From Thermoplasmata archaeon (lineage in GTDB: Archaea; Thermoplasmatota; Thermoplasmata; Methanomassiliicoccales; Methanomethylophilaceae), in assembly GCA_015063285.1 (NCBI GenBank), contig SUST01000008.1, positions 1 through 64,000 of the forward strand: a stretch of DNA of 64,000 nucleotides. The letters run 5' to 3'. The position numbers and the translations under genes are program-made. How positions within the stretch are numbered: the stretch's first letter is position 1; every line of letters begins with the position of its first letter. Under the pieces are notes generated by a model that made no database searches, had not been told where the DNA came from, and saw nothing but the letters and a program-made list of their open reading frames with translations. Positions 1-7,286 of this stretch are shown one piece after another.

Positions 1-167
1 TCGAGGTAGAAATAGACGCCCATAATCACACATGGATACACCACCAGAATCCCTATGACAGGCAGTAAGGCATCCATGAAGTCCACGGACAACAACATGA
101 TGACGGCCAATGATATTGCTATAATCGATAGAGTCGCCAGAATGTAGTTGCGCAAACGGGTGTCCAT
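1..167 (-). CDS. Membrane protein, 3' part cut off by the window edge
   Basis: Only the first 55 or so codons are inside the window. The gene starts at the ATG read from 167 downward; no in-frame ATG lies further upstream. The visible protein begins MDTRLRNYIL and contains two hydrophobic stretches, roughly residues 8-26 and 31-53, separated by a short polar turn, so it is an integral membrane protein. No family motif is visible in this short piece, and I do not assign a function. The gene is followed upstream by tRNA-Thr on the same strand. Confidence 0.6.
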   Translation of the reverse strand, partial: MDTRLRNYILATLSIIAISLAVIMLLSVDFMDALLPVIGILVVYPCVIMGVYFYL

Positions 168-200
168 GAAGCTGTATGATATCGGAAAAATAAAAAGAGA

Positions 201-271
201 GCCGTTGGAGGGAATCGGACCCTCGACCTATGCCTTACCAAGGCATCGCTATACCCCTTAGCCACAACGGC
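201..271 (-). tRNA. tRNA-Thr (anticodon GGT)
   Basis: On the minus strand the sequence folds as a cloverleaf: a 7-bp acceptor stem GCCGTTG/CAACGGC, a D arm, the anticodon stem ATGCC/GGCAT closing the loop TTGGTAA (anticodon GGT), and the T arm GAGGG/CCCTC with a TCCGATT loop. The 3' CCA is not encoded, since the bases after the acceptor stem read TCTC. Confidence 0.93.
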
Positions 272-390
272 ATGTGTATTCGTGGGTAAGTACAACTATA
301 TTATAAAAGTGATGGCTGAGTGATCGGTCCCGACGCCAAGATTTGGATTTAACATCAATATTGATATCGTTTCAGGTACATCCCGAAGGC

Positions 391-1008
391 ATGACGGAAG
401 ACCTCAGCCAATGTGCCTGTCCTCACGGTGACAAAGGGAAGGAGACAATAGACGGGATGAATGAGGAGCATGTCCCTCAGATCACCTGGGGGCTGGTCAA
501 TCTTCCGGAAATCGAGCCAAAAAGGATCCTCGATATCGGCTGCGGCGGAGGGATCTTCACCAAGCTGATCCTGGAAAGATATCCCGAGGCCAAGGCCTGG
601 GGGATAGACATCAGCGAGGTCTCCATCGATTATTCGAAGAGATTCAATTCAGAGCTCATAGAGGATGACCGCTTGGAGCTCAGCATAGGGAATGTCGCCG
701 ATATGCCCTATGAGGACGACTTCTTCGATCTGATAGTCTCCAACGCCAGCCATTTCTTCTGGCCCAATCTCCCCGAGAATCTCAAGGAGGTCTCCAGAGT
801 ACTCAGAAAAGGCGGTATTCTGTGCCTGACAGTCGGAATACACACCACCGACCCCGCCGTTATCAGCGGGTACAAACAACAGTTCCCCTCTATGACCATC
901 GTATCCGACCACACCATGTTGGAATACATGGAAGATGCGGGAATGAGCTCGGAATACAAAGTGAAACCTGACAGCACCTTCTGCTGCTATATCGGAATCA
1001 GGAGATGA
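391..1008 (+). CDS. Class I SAM-dependent methyltransferase
   Basis: A Rossmann-fold methyltransferase of 205 residues. Motif I is ILDIGCGGGIF, motif II is the acidic strand end WGIDIS, and the later strand ends in FFDLIVSNASHFFW, followed by LPENLKEVSRVLRKGGILCLT, the usual post-motif region of small-molecule or ubiE-like methyltransferases. The substrate cannot be read from sequence. I start it at the ATG at 391 (MTEDLSQC); an in-frame TTG at 343 would add 16 residues and is less likely. The N-terminal Cys-rich CACPHG is a little unusual. The stop codon abuts the stop codon of the convergent MATE gene with no spacer. Confidence 0.8.
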   Translation: MTEDLSQCACPHGDKGKETIDGMNEEHVPQITWGLVNLPEIEPKRILDIGCGGGIFTKLILERYPEAKAWGIDISEVSIDYSKRFNSELIEDDRLELSIGNVADMPYEDDFFDLIVSNASHFFWPNLPENLKEVSRVLRKGGILCLTVGIHTTDPAVISGYKQQFPSMTIVSDHTMLEYMEDAGMSSEYKVKPDSTFCCYIGIRR

Positions 1009-2406
1009 TCAAATCATCTCAGGCCCGTCATCGTGACCGATGTGGGCCATTACATCTTTCTTAAGCTTACTATACTCTCTGTAAGCGAGATAGATCAGAC
1101 AGACCGCACCGAACACATGGACTGCGACCATGCTGTAGATGATTCCCTCGAAAGGGTCGATACCGAAGTATCCGTATGCGGCCAGAGCATACAGCCCCAG
1201 CTTAACGAATCCCCAGAACATATAGTAGTACATCGGGATCTTCGCCCTCTTCATCGACTGGAGCATCGAAGATGCAACACCCATCATGGCACTGAATGGA
1301 ATCAGGAATACCGATGCACGAAGCGTCCATACGAACATATCGAGAATCTCATGCATGGATTCCTCCTGCGTCATTATGGACATGAACGGTTCGGCGAATA
1401 TGAACAGGATTATTGCGAATACGATACCGCATCCGATGACCAGCTGGGACGAGTAGATGAAACCGGTCTTCATCCTCTCCAGATCCTTAACACCGTATGC
1501 GGCTGAACACACTGGGAGCATCGCCATATCCACAGACCTGGCGGGGAGTCCTACCATTCCGATGTACCTCCATGTGTAGTTGTACAGCATGACGGCGGTG
1601 GTCCCTCCTGCTATGATCAGGAAGATCCTCTGGAGGAAGTCTGTGAGGTTGGATATGATCATCTGTATGGCCTTGGGGCCTCCAACACCAAGGACCTCCT
1701 TCATCGCCTCCTTGTCAGGGTGCAGAGTGGAACGGTTCATCGGGATTATCGTCCTGTTGCCCACATACCAATAGATTCCGATGCATATCGCGATGAGCGA
1801 TGAAAGAACGGTGGACAGGCCAGCTCCGAACACGCCCATATCCATAACATAGATGAGGATGGGATCGATAATCATATTCAAAATCGCTGAAATTGATTGT
1901 ATGATGGTTGACTTCTTCGCCGCCCCTTCTGCCCTCAGTGCCCCTCCCATAATGGCCAGAAGGGTTATGGTGGGGGACAGGACGATATACGGGATCATGT
2001 ACTGAATAGCCTCTTCGCGAACGGCATCTGCACCCATGACATCTATCACAGGGTTCAGGAAAATAGCGACCAGAATCGAGGAGATGACCGCGAAGATTAT
2101 TCCGAGTATCATCGAATTGGAGACCAGCTTGCCTGCGGCCTCATATTCTCCGCGTGCAAGACGGGATGCTGCGGTCGCCGTGACACCTGCGGCAACACCT
2201 ATGCCGGCGCATGCCATGAGCCCATAGATCGGCACTATGGTCGATACAGCTGAAGCGGAGTTCACTCCGAGTCCCGACACCCAATATGTATCGACGAATT
2301 GGTTGATTTCCATTACAGCAAGGGCGATGAAGAACGGTAGGATCATAGCTCTGATGGCGGCCTTGGGCTCACCTAGCATCCTTTGAAGATCGCCCTCCTT
2401 GCTCAT
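1009..2406 (-). CDS. MATE family multidrug/Na+ (or H+) antiporter
   Basis: A 465-residue polytopic membrane protein with about 12 hydrophobic segments and the two-fold internal repeat of MATE transporters. Recognisable stretches are the N-terminal FVDTYWVSGLG, the middle GGALRAEGAAKKS and the loop YGVKDLERMKTG, which match the MepA/NorM-like MATE pattern. It should expel cationic compounds across the cytoplasmic membrane, driven by an ion gradient; the substrate is unknown. The ATG at 2406 is chosen, with a TATA-like CTATAAATAT some 40 bases upstream. It is convergent with the preceding methyltransferase, and the metal ATPase lies upstream on the same strand with a 90-base gap. A second intact MATE gene lies at 7287 and a decayed one at 6123. 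Confidence 0.9.
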   Translation of the reverse strand: MSKEGDLQRMLGEPKAAIRAMILPFFIALAVMEINQFVDTYWVSGLGVNSASAVSTIVPIYGLMACAGIGVAAGVTATAASRLARGEYEAAGKLVSNSMILGIIFAVISSILVAIFLNPVIDVMGADAVREEAIQYMIPYIVLSPTITLLAIMGGALRAEGAAKKSTIIQSISAILNMIIDPILIYVMDMGVFGAGLSTVLSSLIAICIGIYWYVGNRTIIPMNRSTLHPDKEAMKEVLGVGGPKAIQMIISNLTDFLQRIFLIIAGGTTAVMLYNYTWRYIGMVGLPARSVDMAMLPVCSAAYGVKDLERMKTGFIYSSQLVIGCGIVFAIILFIFAEPFMSIMTQEESMHEILDMFVWTLRASVFLIPFSAMMGVASSMLQSMKRAKIPMYYYMFWGFVKLGLYALAAYGYFGIDPFEGIIYSMVAVHVFGAVCLIYLAYREYSKLKKDVMAHIGHDDGPEMI

Positions 2407-2493
2407 GCATCGTCATTCCAGTATGATATTTATAGTAACACGTTTTTGAAATTAGTAATAACTAAAATTCCCGGGTCTCCCCGGGATTGGTTT

Positions 2494-4419
2494 TCATCTC
2501 TTCCTGTACCTCAAAGCACGGGCCGAATTCAGGACTGCAGCTATCATCACACCGACATCAGCTATGATGGCCAGCCACATGTTGACGATTCCCACAGCCG
2601 ACAGCCCTAGGAACAGGAACTTGATCAGGAGAGTGAACACGATGTTCTCATGGATGATCAGCATGGTCTTGCGCGAGATACCCATGGCGGTGGCGACCTT
2701 CCTCGGATCATCATCCATGATGACGACATCCGATGCCTCGATGGCCGCATCGGAACCGATCGCACCCATGGTGATACCGATATCCGATCTGACCAGAGAT
2801 GGCGCATCGTTGATTCCGTCTCCCACAAAGGCGACCTTGCCGCTGGTATCCTTGAGTATCTTCTCCAGAAGCTCAAGCTTATCTCCGGGAAGAAGCTGAC
2901 TGTGAACCTCATCGATCCCGATCTCCGCCGCAACCTTCTGAGCAACGGCATTCTGATCTCCAGTGAGCATGACGGTCTTCTTGATGCCCGCAGCCTTTAG
3001 ATCCTTCATGGCCTGCGCGGACTCTTCCTTCACGACATCGGAGATTGTGATGCAGCCTGCATATCTGCCATCGATAGCGACATGAACGGTGGTCCCTGTT
3101 GCAGGAACATCCACGAACTCCAGTTCGAGCTTGTCCATCAGCCTCTTGTTTCCGACCGCAACAGGGATTCCATCGACCTTTGCGATCACACCCATTCCTG
3201 CCACATCCTCGATATCGGTTACCCTTGAACGGTCGATATCCATTCCGTGAGCGCGCACCAGACTGGCCGCAATGGGGTGAGGCGATGAGGACTCTGCCGC
3301 TGCCGCGAGCTCGATAAGCCTCTCGCGAGGAACGTCCTTGGTGATTACATCGGTGACCTCGAAAACTCCCTGGGTGAGGGTACCGGTCTTGTCAAAGACA
3401 ACGGTCTCCACATCGGAGAGCATCTCAAGGTAGTTGGAACCCTTTACGAGTATGCCTTCTCTGCTTGCACCACCCAATCCTGCGAAGAATCCCAGGGGGA
3501 TACTGATGACGAGAGCACAGGGACAGCTGATGACCAGGAAGGTCAGTGCACGGTAGATCCATTCCTCGACTGCGGTATCGAGGAGCTCGATGTCCGCTAG
3601 GAAATAAAGCAATGCAGGGATGACTGCCAGGAGCAGAGCCGAAACGACGACGAACGGGGTGTATACCTTGGCGAATCTTGTAATGAACGCCTCCGATTCA
3701 GATTTCCTGCTGCTTGCGTTCTCGACCATATCGAGGATCTTGGATACGGTGGATTCACCGAACTCCTTCGAAGTTTGGATCTTCAGAACCCCAGAGAGGT
3801 TGATGCATCCGCTGAGCACCTCATCTCCGACGATGACATCACGGGGGATGCTCTCTCCGGTAAGTGCGGAGGTGTTGAGAGAGGAGCTTCCTTCGACAAT
3901 CGTTCCGTCGATCGGGATCCTGTCCCCGGGCCTTACCACGATGACGGTGCCGATCTCGACCTCTTCCGGATCCACCTCAACGAGTTCTCCGTCCTCCTCG
4001 ATGAAGGCCGCATCCGGGCGGATCTCCATGAGCTTTGCGATGGACTGCCTGCTGCTGTCGACCGCGATGGACTGGAAGAGCTCTCCTATCTGATAGAAAA
4101 TCATGACAGCGACCGCTTCATCATAATCACCGGTGTAGGTGACTCCGAGAATCATCGCACCGATGGTAGCAATGGCCATGAGGAAGTTCTCGTCCATTGC
4201 CTGACCGTGTGCGATTCCCTTTACGGCCTTTATCAAAATGTCATATCCGATGATGAGGTACGGAATCAGATAGCAGACGAAATACACCAACTTCTCTGTG
4301 TCGGGATCGTCGAACTTGAACAGACCGAATGCCGCACTCGCTGCGAAGAAGATGGTCAGAACTGCTGCGATGATGATCCTTATGAGCATCTTCTTCTGCT
4401 TCTTCTTTAGTTTAACCAA
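2494..4419 (-). CDS. P1B-type heavy metal ATPase, Zn/Cd/Pb type
   Basis: A 641-residue metal pump. It has the transmembrane metal site CPCALV, the phosphorylation motif DKTGTLT, the TGES actuator motif (LTGESIP), the P1B-specific SPHP (ESSSPHPIA), TGD (MLTGDQ) and the hinge GDGINDAPSL. The last membrane segment contains IADVGVMIAAVLNS, the Asp-Gly pattern of ZntA/CadA pumps, which supports Zn(II)/Cd(II)/Pb(II) rather than copper. There is no cytosolic N-terminal HMA domain; a separate HMA gene sits just upstream (4455-4673). The start is a TTG at 4419, preceded by GGGGTGA at a good Shine-Dalgarno distance; the next ATG, at 4389, would remove a Lys-rich N-terminus. Likely co-transcribed with the HMA gene and controlled by the divergent ArsR protein. 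Confidence 0.92.
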   Translation of the reverse strand: MVKLKKKQKKMLIRIIIAAVLTIFFAASAAFGLFKFDDPDTEKLVYFVCYLIPYLIIGYDILIKAVKGIAHGQAMDENFLMAIATIGAMILGVTYTGDYDEAVAVMIFYQIGELFQSIAVDSSRQSIAKLMEIRPDAAFIEEDGELVEVDPEEVEIGTVIVVRPGDRIPIDGTIVEGSSSLNTSALTGESIPRDVIVGDEVLSGCINLSGVLKIQTSKEFGESTVSKILDMVENASSRKSESEAFITRFAKVYTPFVVVSALLLAVIPALLYFLADIELLDTAVEEWIYRALTFLVISCPCALVISIPLGFFAGLGGASREGILVKGSNYLEMLSDVETVVFDKTGTLTQGVFEVTDVITKDVPRERLIELAAAAESSSPHPIAASLVRAHGMDIDRSRVTDIEDVAGMGVIAKVDGIPVAVGNKRLMDKLELEFVDVPATGTTVHVAIDGRYAGCITISDVVKEESAQAMKDLKAAGIKKTVMLTGDQNAVAQKVAAEIGIDEVHSQLLPGDKLELLEKILKDTSGKVAFVGDGINDAPSLVRSDIGITMGAIGSDAAIEASDVVIMDDDPRKVATAMGISRKTMLIIHENIVFTLLIKFLFLGLSAVGIVNMWLAIIADVGVMIAAVLNSARALRYRKR

Positions 4420-4454
4420 GGTTTCACCCCTTCAGGGTTTATTGTTTAGTGATG

Positions 4455-4673
4455 TCAGATTTCGATCTCGCAATCGCTCTCTACTTTCTTACAGTTCTTG
4501 AGAACCTGTTTCATGACGGCATTGACGTCTGCTCCATCCTCGAACTCGACTGACATCTTCTGCATGACGAAGTTCACGGATGCGTTCTTGACACCCTCGG
4601 TCTTCTTTGCGGCGTCTTCCATCTTGGTCGCACAGTTCGCACAGTCAACTTCTATCTTGTAGGTCTTCTTCAT
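4455..4673 (-). CDS. Stand-alone HMA (heavy-metal-associated) metallochaperone
   Basis: A 72-residue ferredoxin-like metal-binding domain with the metal loop DCANCATKM (CxxC) near residue 11-14, then the KTEGVKNASVNF pattern of HMA domains. It ends in a small Cys/acid-rich tail (KKVESDCEIEI) that could add ligands. It probably hands metal to, or is the detached N-terminal domain of, the ATPase that follows 36 bases downstream. I start it at the ATG at 4673, because GGTGA (4680-4684) lies 6 bases upstream as a ribosome binding site; the in-frame GTG at 4682 overlaps that site. It is the first gene of the operon behind the ArsR-type operator. Confidence 0.88.
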   Translation of the reverse strand: MKKTYKIEVDCANCATKMEDAAKKTEGVKNASVNFVMQKMSVEFEDGADVNAVMKQVLKNCKKVESDCEIEI

Positions 4674-4690
4674 TTCATTCACCTTTCGCT

Positions 4691-4716
4691 AACAATTAAG
4701 CGTATGTTTAATTGTT
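4691..4716. promoter_or_regulatory. ArsR/SmtB-type 12-2-12 operator
   Basis: A 26-base imperfect palindrome in the short gap between the HMA gene and the divergent ArsR gene. The arms AACAATTAAGCG and TGTTTAATTGTT are separated by TA and match at 10 of 12 positions (the outer nine are perfect). The 12-2-12 layout is the known architecture of ArsR/SmtB/CadC operators, and a TATA-like ATATATAATA follows at about 4730. It is therefore the likely binding site of the 4770 gene product. The assignment is from symmetry and position. Confidence 0.75.
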
Positions 4717-4769
4717 ATATTCTGTTACATATATAATAATGTGGATAGGAAGATAAATCCATTAAACTA

Positions 4770-5183
4770 ATGCTTAATAATAAGAATAGTAATAACAGTC
4801 TGTTCAGTGGTACGATGACGGAGAACACATTGCCCCATGACCATGGGTCGATCAAAGATATTGAAGAATTCAGTAGACTCCTTTCCGAGAACAAAGGGTT
4901 CGACAATGTCTCCCGTACCTTGGCCCAAATGGTCGATGGTACGAGGATCCGTATCTTTTGGCTCCTCTGCCACTACGAGGGCTGCGTGATCAACATCTCA
5001 GCCATAATGGGGATGTCCAGTCCCGCGGTCTCCCACCATCTTCGCTCTCTGAAGGAGAGCGGGCTGATCGAAAGCAGACGCGTCGGTAAGGAAGTGTACT
5101 ACAAAGCGGTCGATTCCACAGAGGTCAGATTCCTTCACCACATGATCGAGGACCTAATGGAAATCACCTGTCCCAAACTCTGA
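4770..5183 (+). CDS. ArsR/SmtB family metal-sensing repressor
   Basis: A 137-residue winged-helix repressor. The recognition helix and wing read SSPAVSHHLRSLKESGLIESRRVGKEVYY, split over residues about 85-115, which is highly typical of ArsR/SmtB/CadC. LLCHYEGCVINI aligns with the alpha-3 metal site region of CadC-type sensors, with one of the two usual Cys retained there. HHMIEDLME near the C-terminus resembles an alpha-5 site, and the N-terminal PHDHGS could also supply ligands. It faces the HMA/ATPase operon across an 96-base intergenic region containing a 12-2-12 palindrome, so I infer Zn/Cd-responsive repression of that operon and of itself. The ATG at 4815 (MTENTLPHDHG) is an alternative start. 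Confidence 0.9.
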   Translation: MLNNKNSNNSLFSGTMTENTLPHDHGSIKDIEEFSRLLSENKGFDNVSRTLAQMVDGTRIRIFWLLCHYEGCVINISAIMGMSSPAVSHHLRSLKESGLIESRRVGKEVYYKAVDSTEVRFLHHMIEDLMEITCPKL

Positions 5184-5210
5184 TATTATCTTAGAATAAG
5201 ATAGAAAAGT

Positions 5211-5234
5211 CCAGGGCAGACAGGACCGCCCTGG
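5211..5234. terminator. Bidirectional hairpin terminator between arsR-like and peroxiredoxin genes
   Basis: The 7-bp stem CCAGGGC/GCCCTGG with a 10-base loop lies between two convergent genes. On the plus strand it is followed by GTTTTAG, and on the minus strand by a TTTT run, so it could end both transcripts. Confidence 0.6.
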
Positions 5235-5241
5235 TTTTAGA

Positions 5242-6060
5242 TCATGCCTTCTTCTTGGCAGGTGCCTTCTTTGCAGGAACTTTCTTAGCTGGAGCCTTCT
5301 TTGCTTTTGAGGGCTTATCCTTCTTGAAACACAGGAACCAATCGTAGCAGATCTTATCCGCTTCTTTGGTCTCGACCCTGTCCTTCGCGGTTCCGCAGGA
5401 TCCGGGTGCGGGAAGGATGACATCATCTCCAGGCCTCCAATCTGCAGGAGTGGCGACATTGTCGGCGTCCGCTTTCTGCAATGCGAGGATGACCCTCTTG
5501 ATCTCGTCGAAGTTCCTTCCGAGGGACTGGGGATAGTAGATCATTGCCCTGATCTTTCCGGCGGGATCGATGAAGAATACGGCCCTGACCGCCTGTGTGG
5601 TGGACACATGGGGTTGGATCATTCCGTACTTCTTGGCGACCTCCATCTTGATGTCTTCGATAAGAGGGAATGTGACCTCGATGTTCTTCATTCCTTTCCA
5701 CTCGATGTCTTGGATCTTCCTAAGCCAAGCGATATGAGCGTAGATGGAATCCACAGAGAGTCCGACGAGCTGAACATTGAGTGCCTCGAACTCTTTCATC
5801 ATATGACCGAATGTCATGAATTCAGTAGTACAGACGGGTGTGAAATCCGCAGGGTGCGAGAACAGGATGATCCACTTGCCCTTGAAGTCTCCCGGGAAGT
5901 TGATCTCTCCCTGTGTGGTGGTAGCTACGAACGAAGGTGCGTCATCACCTATCATCGGCGGCTTGTTCTGACAGCATTCGCATGTGCATCCGTCACAGCA
6001 TTCGCATCCCTTGGAGTTGTCGCAGCAGCATTCATCATCACATTTTGCTTTCTTTGCCAT
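5242..6060 (-). CDS. Peroxiredoxin with Cys-rich N-terminal extension and Lys/Ala/Pro tail
   Basis: A 272-residue AhpC/TSA peroxiredoxin of the Prx6-like archaeal type. The peroxidatic Cys77 lies in HPADFTPVCTTEF (PxxxTxxC) and the C-terminal pair sits in DKICYDWFLCF. It reduces peroxides in the cytoplasm. The ends are unusual. Residues 1-34 contain 11 Cys (positions 7, 11-13, 19, 21, 22, 25, 27, 29, 30), including CCC, CECC and CTCECC, like a metallothionein or a metal-cluster site. The last 27 residues are almost wholly Lys, Ala and Pro (AKKAPAKK repeats), a positively charged and probably disordered tail. I start it at the ATG at 6060, preceded by GAGGTAA. It is monocistronic with convergent arsR-like gene downstream. 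Confidence 0.93.
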   Translation of the reverse strand: MAKKAKCDDECCCDNSKGCECCDGCTCECCQNKPPMIGDDAPSFVATTTQGEINFPGDFKGKWIILFSHPADFTPVCTTEFMTFGHMMKEFEALNVQLVGLSVDSIYAHIAWLRKIQDIEWKGMKNIEVTFPLIEDIKMEVAKKYGMIQPHVSTTQAVRAVFFIDPAGKIRAMIYYPQSLGRNFDEIKRVILALQKADADNVATPADWRPGDDVILPAPGSCGTAKDRVETKEADKICYDWFLCFKKDKPSKAKKAPAKKVPAKKAPAKKKA

Positions 6061-6122
6061 GATATTACCTCGAATGCGAATCAAAGAGCATATTAGATAT
6101 AATTCGCTATAAGAATGTTGGA

Positions 6123-6613
6123 TTATTCATCCGTGTTACGAGGATTATGTATTGGACACTTCAATGCCCTATACACTACCTTGAACTCCGAATAAGAGAT
6201 AACGATCATCAGCAGACCACCTATTATTTCCGACACTGTGACGCCCCAGTAGACCCATTCCATGTCATGCAGAGTGCACAGCCAGATTATGCCTATGAAG
6301 ATTGCTTGACGTATGAAGATAGTTATCACGGAAATCTGACTTTTCCTCAGTGCACTGAGCAATGAGGAACCGAAAGTAATCAGCGCATAGAATATCATGA
6401 AAGGCACATAGATCCTCAAGACACGCACCAACTCATCATGCTGCTCGGCCATATCCCCTGAATAGCTGAACATGAACATCCAAAAGTAATGAATAATCTG
6501 AGTGTATGGTTGAAATCCGTGTCATTGTTCAAAACGTAACGTGCATACTCCACAAGACCAGGTACGCGATCTGACCAATACCTGTCAAAACCTTTCCTCA
6601 GTTCAGACACCAT
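6123..6613 (-). pseudogene. Remnant of a MATE family transporter (C-terminal part, frameshifted)
   Basis: The stretch 6123-6479 encodes about 118 residues that look like the last four membrane segments of a MATE protein: LRIYVPFMIFYALITFG, SSLLSALRKSQIS, then two more hydrophobic segments. It resembles the C-terminal third of the MATE gene at 1009-2406. There is no good start; upstream the reading is thrown into another frame (about 6416-6613) that carries a short leftover beginning MVSELRKGFDRYW. The N-terminal two thirds of the gene are absent. I read this as a decayed copy, with the intact MATE paralogue just upstream of it (7287-8693) pointing the other way. Confidence 0.65.
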
Positions 6614-6631
6614 ACTTGCACGCCCCTATAA

Positions 6632-7156
6632 TTACAATTCCTGATTCATTATTGCATAGAGCCTCATATTCTCATACTCAATATCCATCTGATGGACAAC
6701 ACTCTCTGAGTCGAGATAGTAGATGACATCTACACCTTTATCCGTGCCTTTCCACTTGTCGTAATCGCCTTCCTTTCCAAAATAAGAGAATCTATCGGTC
6801 GGGATCCTTTCCGAATCAAACATGATGCTGTAGGAGAATTGATCTATCGGATGGACAGAAGTACTGTTGTTAGCTTTATACGTCATGACCGACGCAACAA
6901 CCTTCTCTGATGAGAACTTCGACATTATCTTGCCTGAACAGGGAACACTCACGCCATCCTCCGTAATTGTTCCAAAAGCATCGTAAATTCTCTCCATCGA
7001 GAAGGCATCTTCATCCTGCATGTTCTGCAATGCAGAAACTATCAGCCAGCCGGAGACCGCCATACCCATGGCGAGAAGTACGACCACTGCTGAAAGGAGT
7101 AGCTTCTTCTGTTTCCTCCCGATGGTCAGTTCATACATCTCCGTGTCGTCAATCAT
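6632..7156 (-). CDS. Membrane-anchored hypothetical protein
   Basis: A 174-residue protein I do not recognise. A cytoplasmic N-terminus of about 17 residues (with GRKQKK just before the membrane) is followed by one hydrophobic segment, roughly residues 19-43, and then an extracellular domain of about 130 residues. That domain contains a single Cys-containing phrase (SVPCSGKI) and Tyr/Ser/Asp-rich beta-like sequence. It looks like a signal-anchored surface protein. It starts at the ATG at 7156. It stands between a decayed MATE gene and an intact divergent MATE gene, and its own stop codon is TAA. Confidence 0.65.
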   Translation of the reverse strand: MIDDTEMYELTIGRKQKKLLLSAVVVLLAMGMAVSGWLIVSALQNMQDEDAFSMERIYDAFGTITEDGVSVPCSGKIMSKFSSEKVVASVMTYKANNSTSVHPIDQFSYSIMFDSERIPTDRFSYFGKEGDYDKWKGTDKGVDVIYYLDSESVVHQMDIEYENMRLYAIMNQEL

Positions 7157-7286
7157 AGGAATATATGGAAGCTGGTCGATATATCCACTTCTCTGCCTGA
7201 ATCAGTGTTAATACTCTTTTTTCTTTGTTGCTAAGTTATTAACCTTGGTGACAAGCCTAAATTAAGCCTCTTTCATTGAAAAGGAT

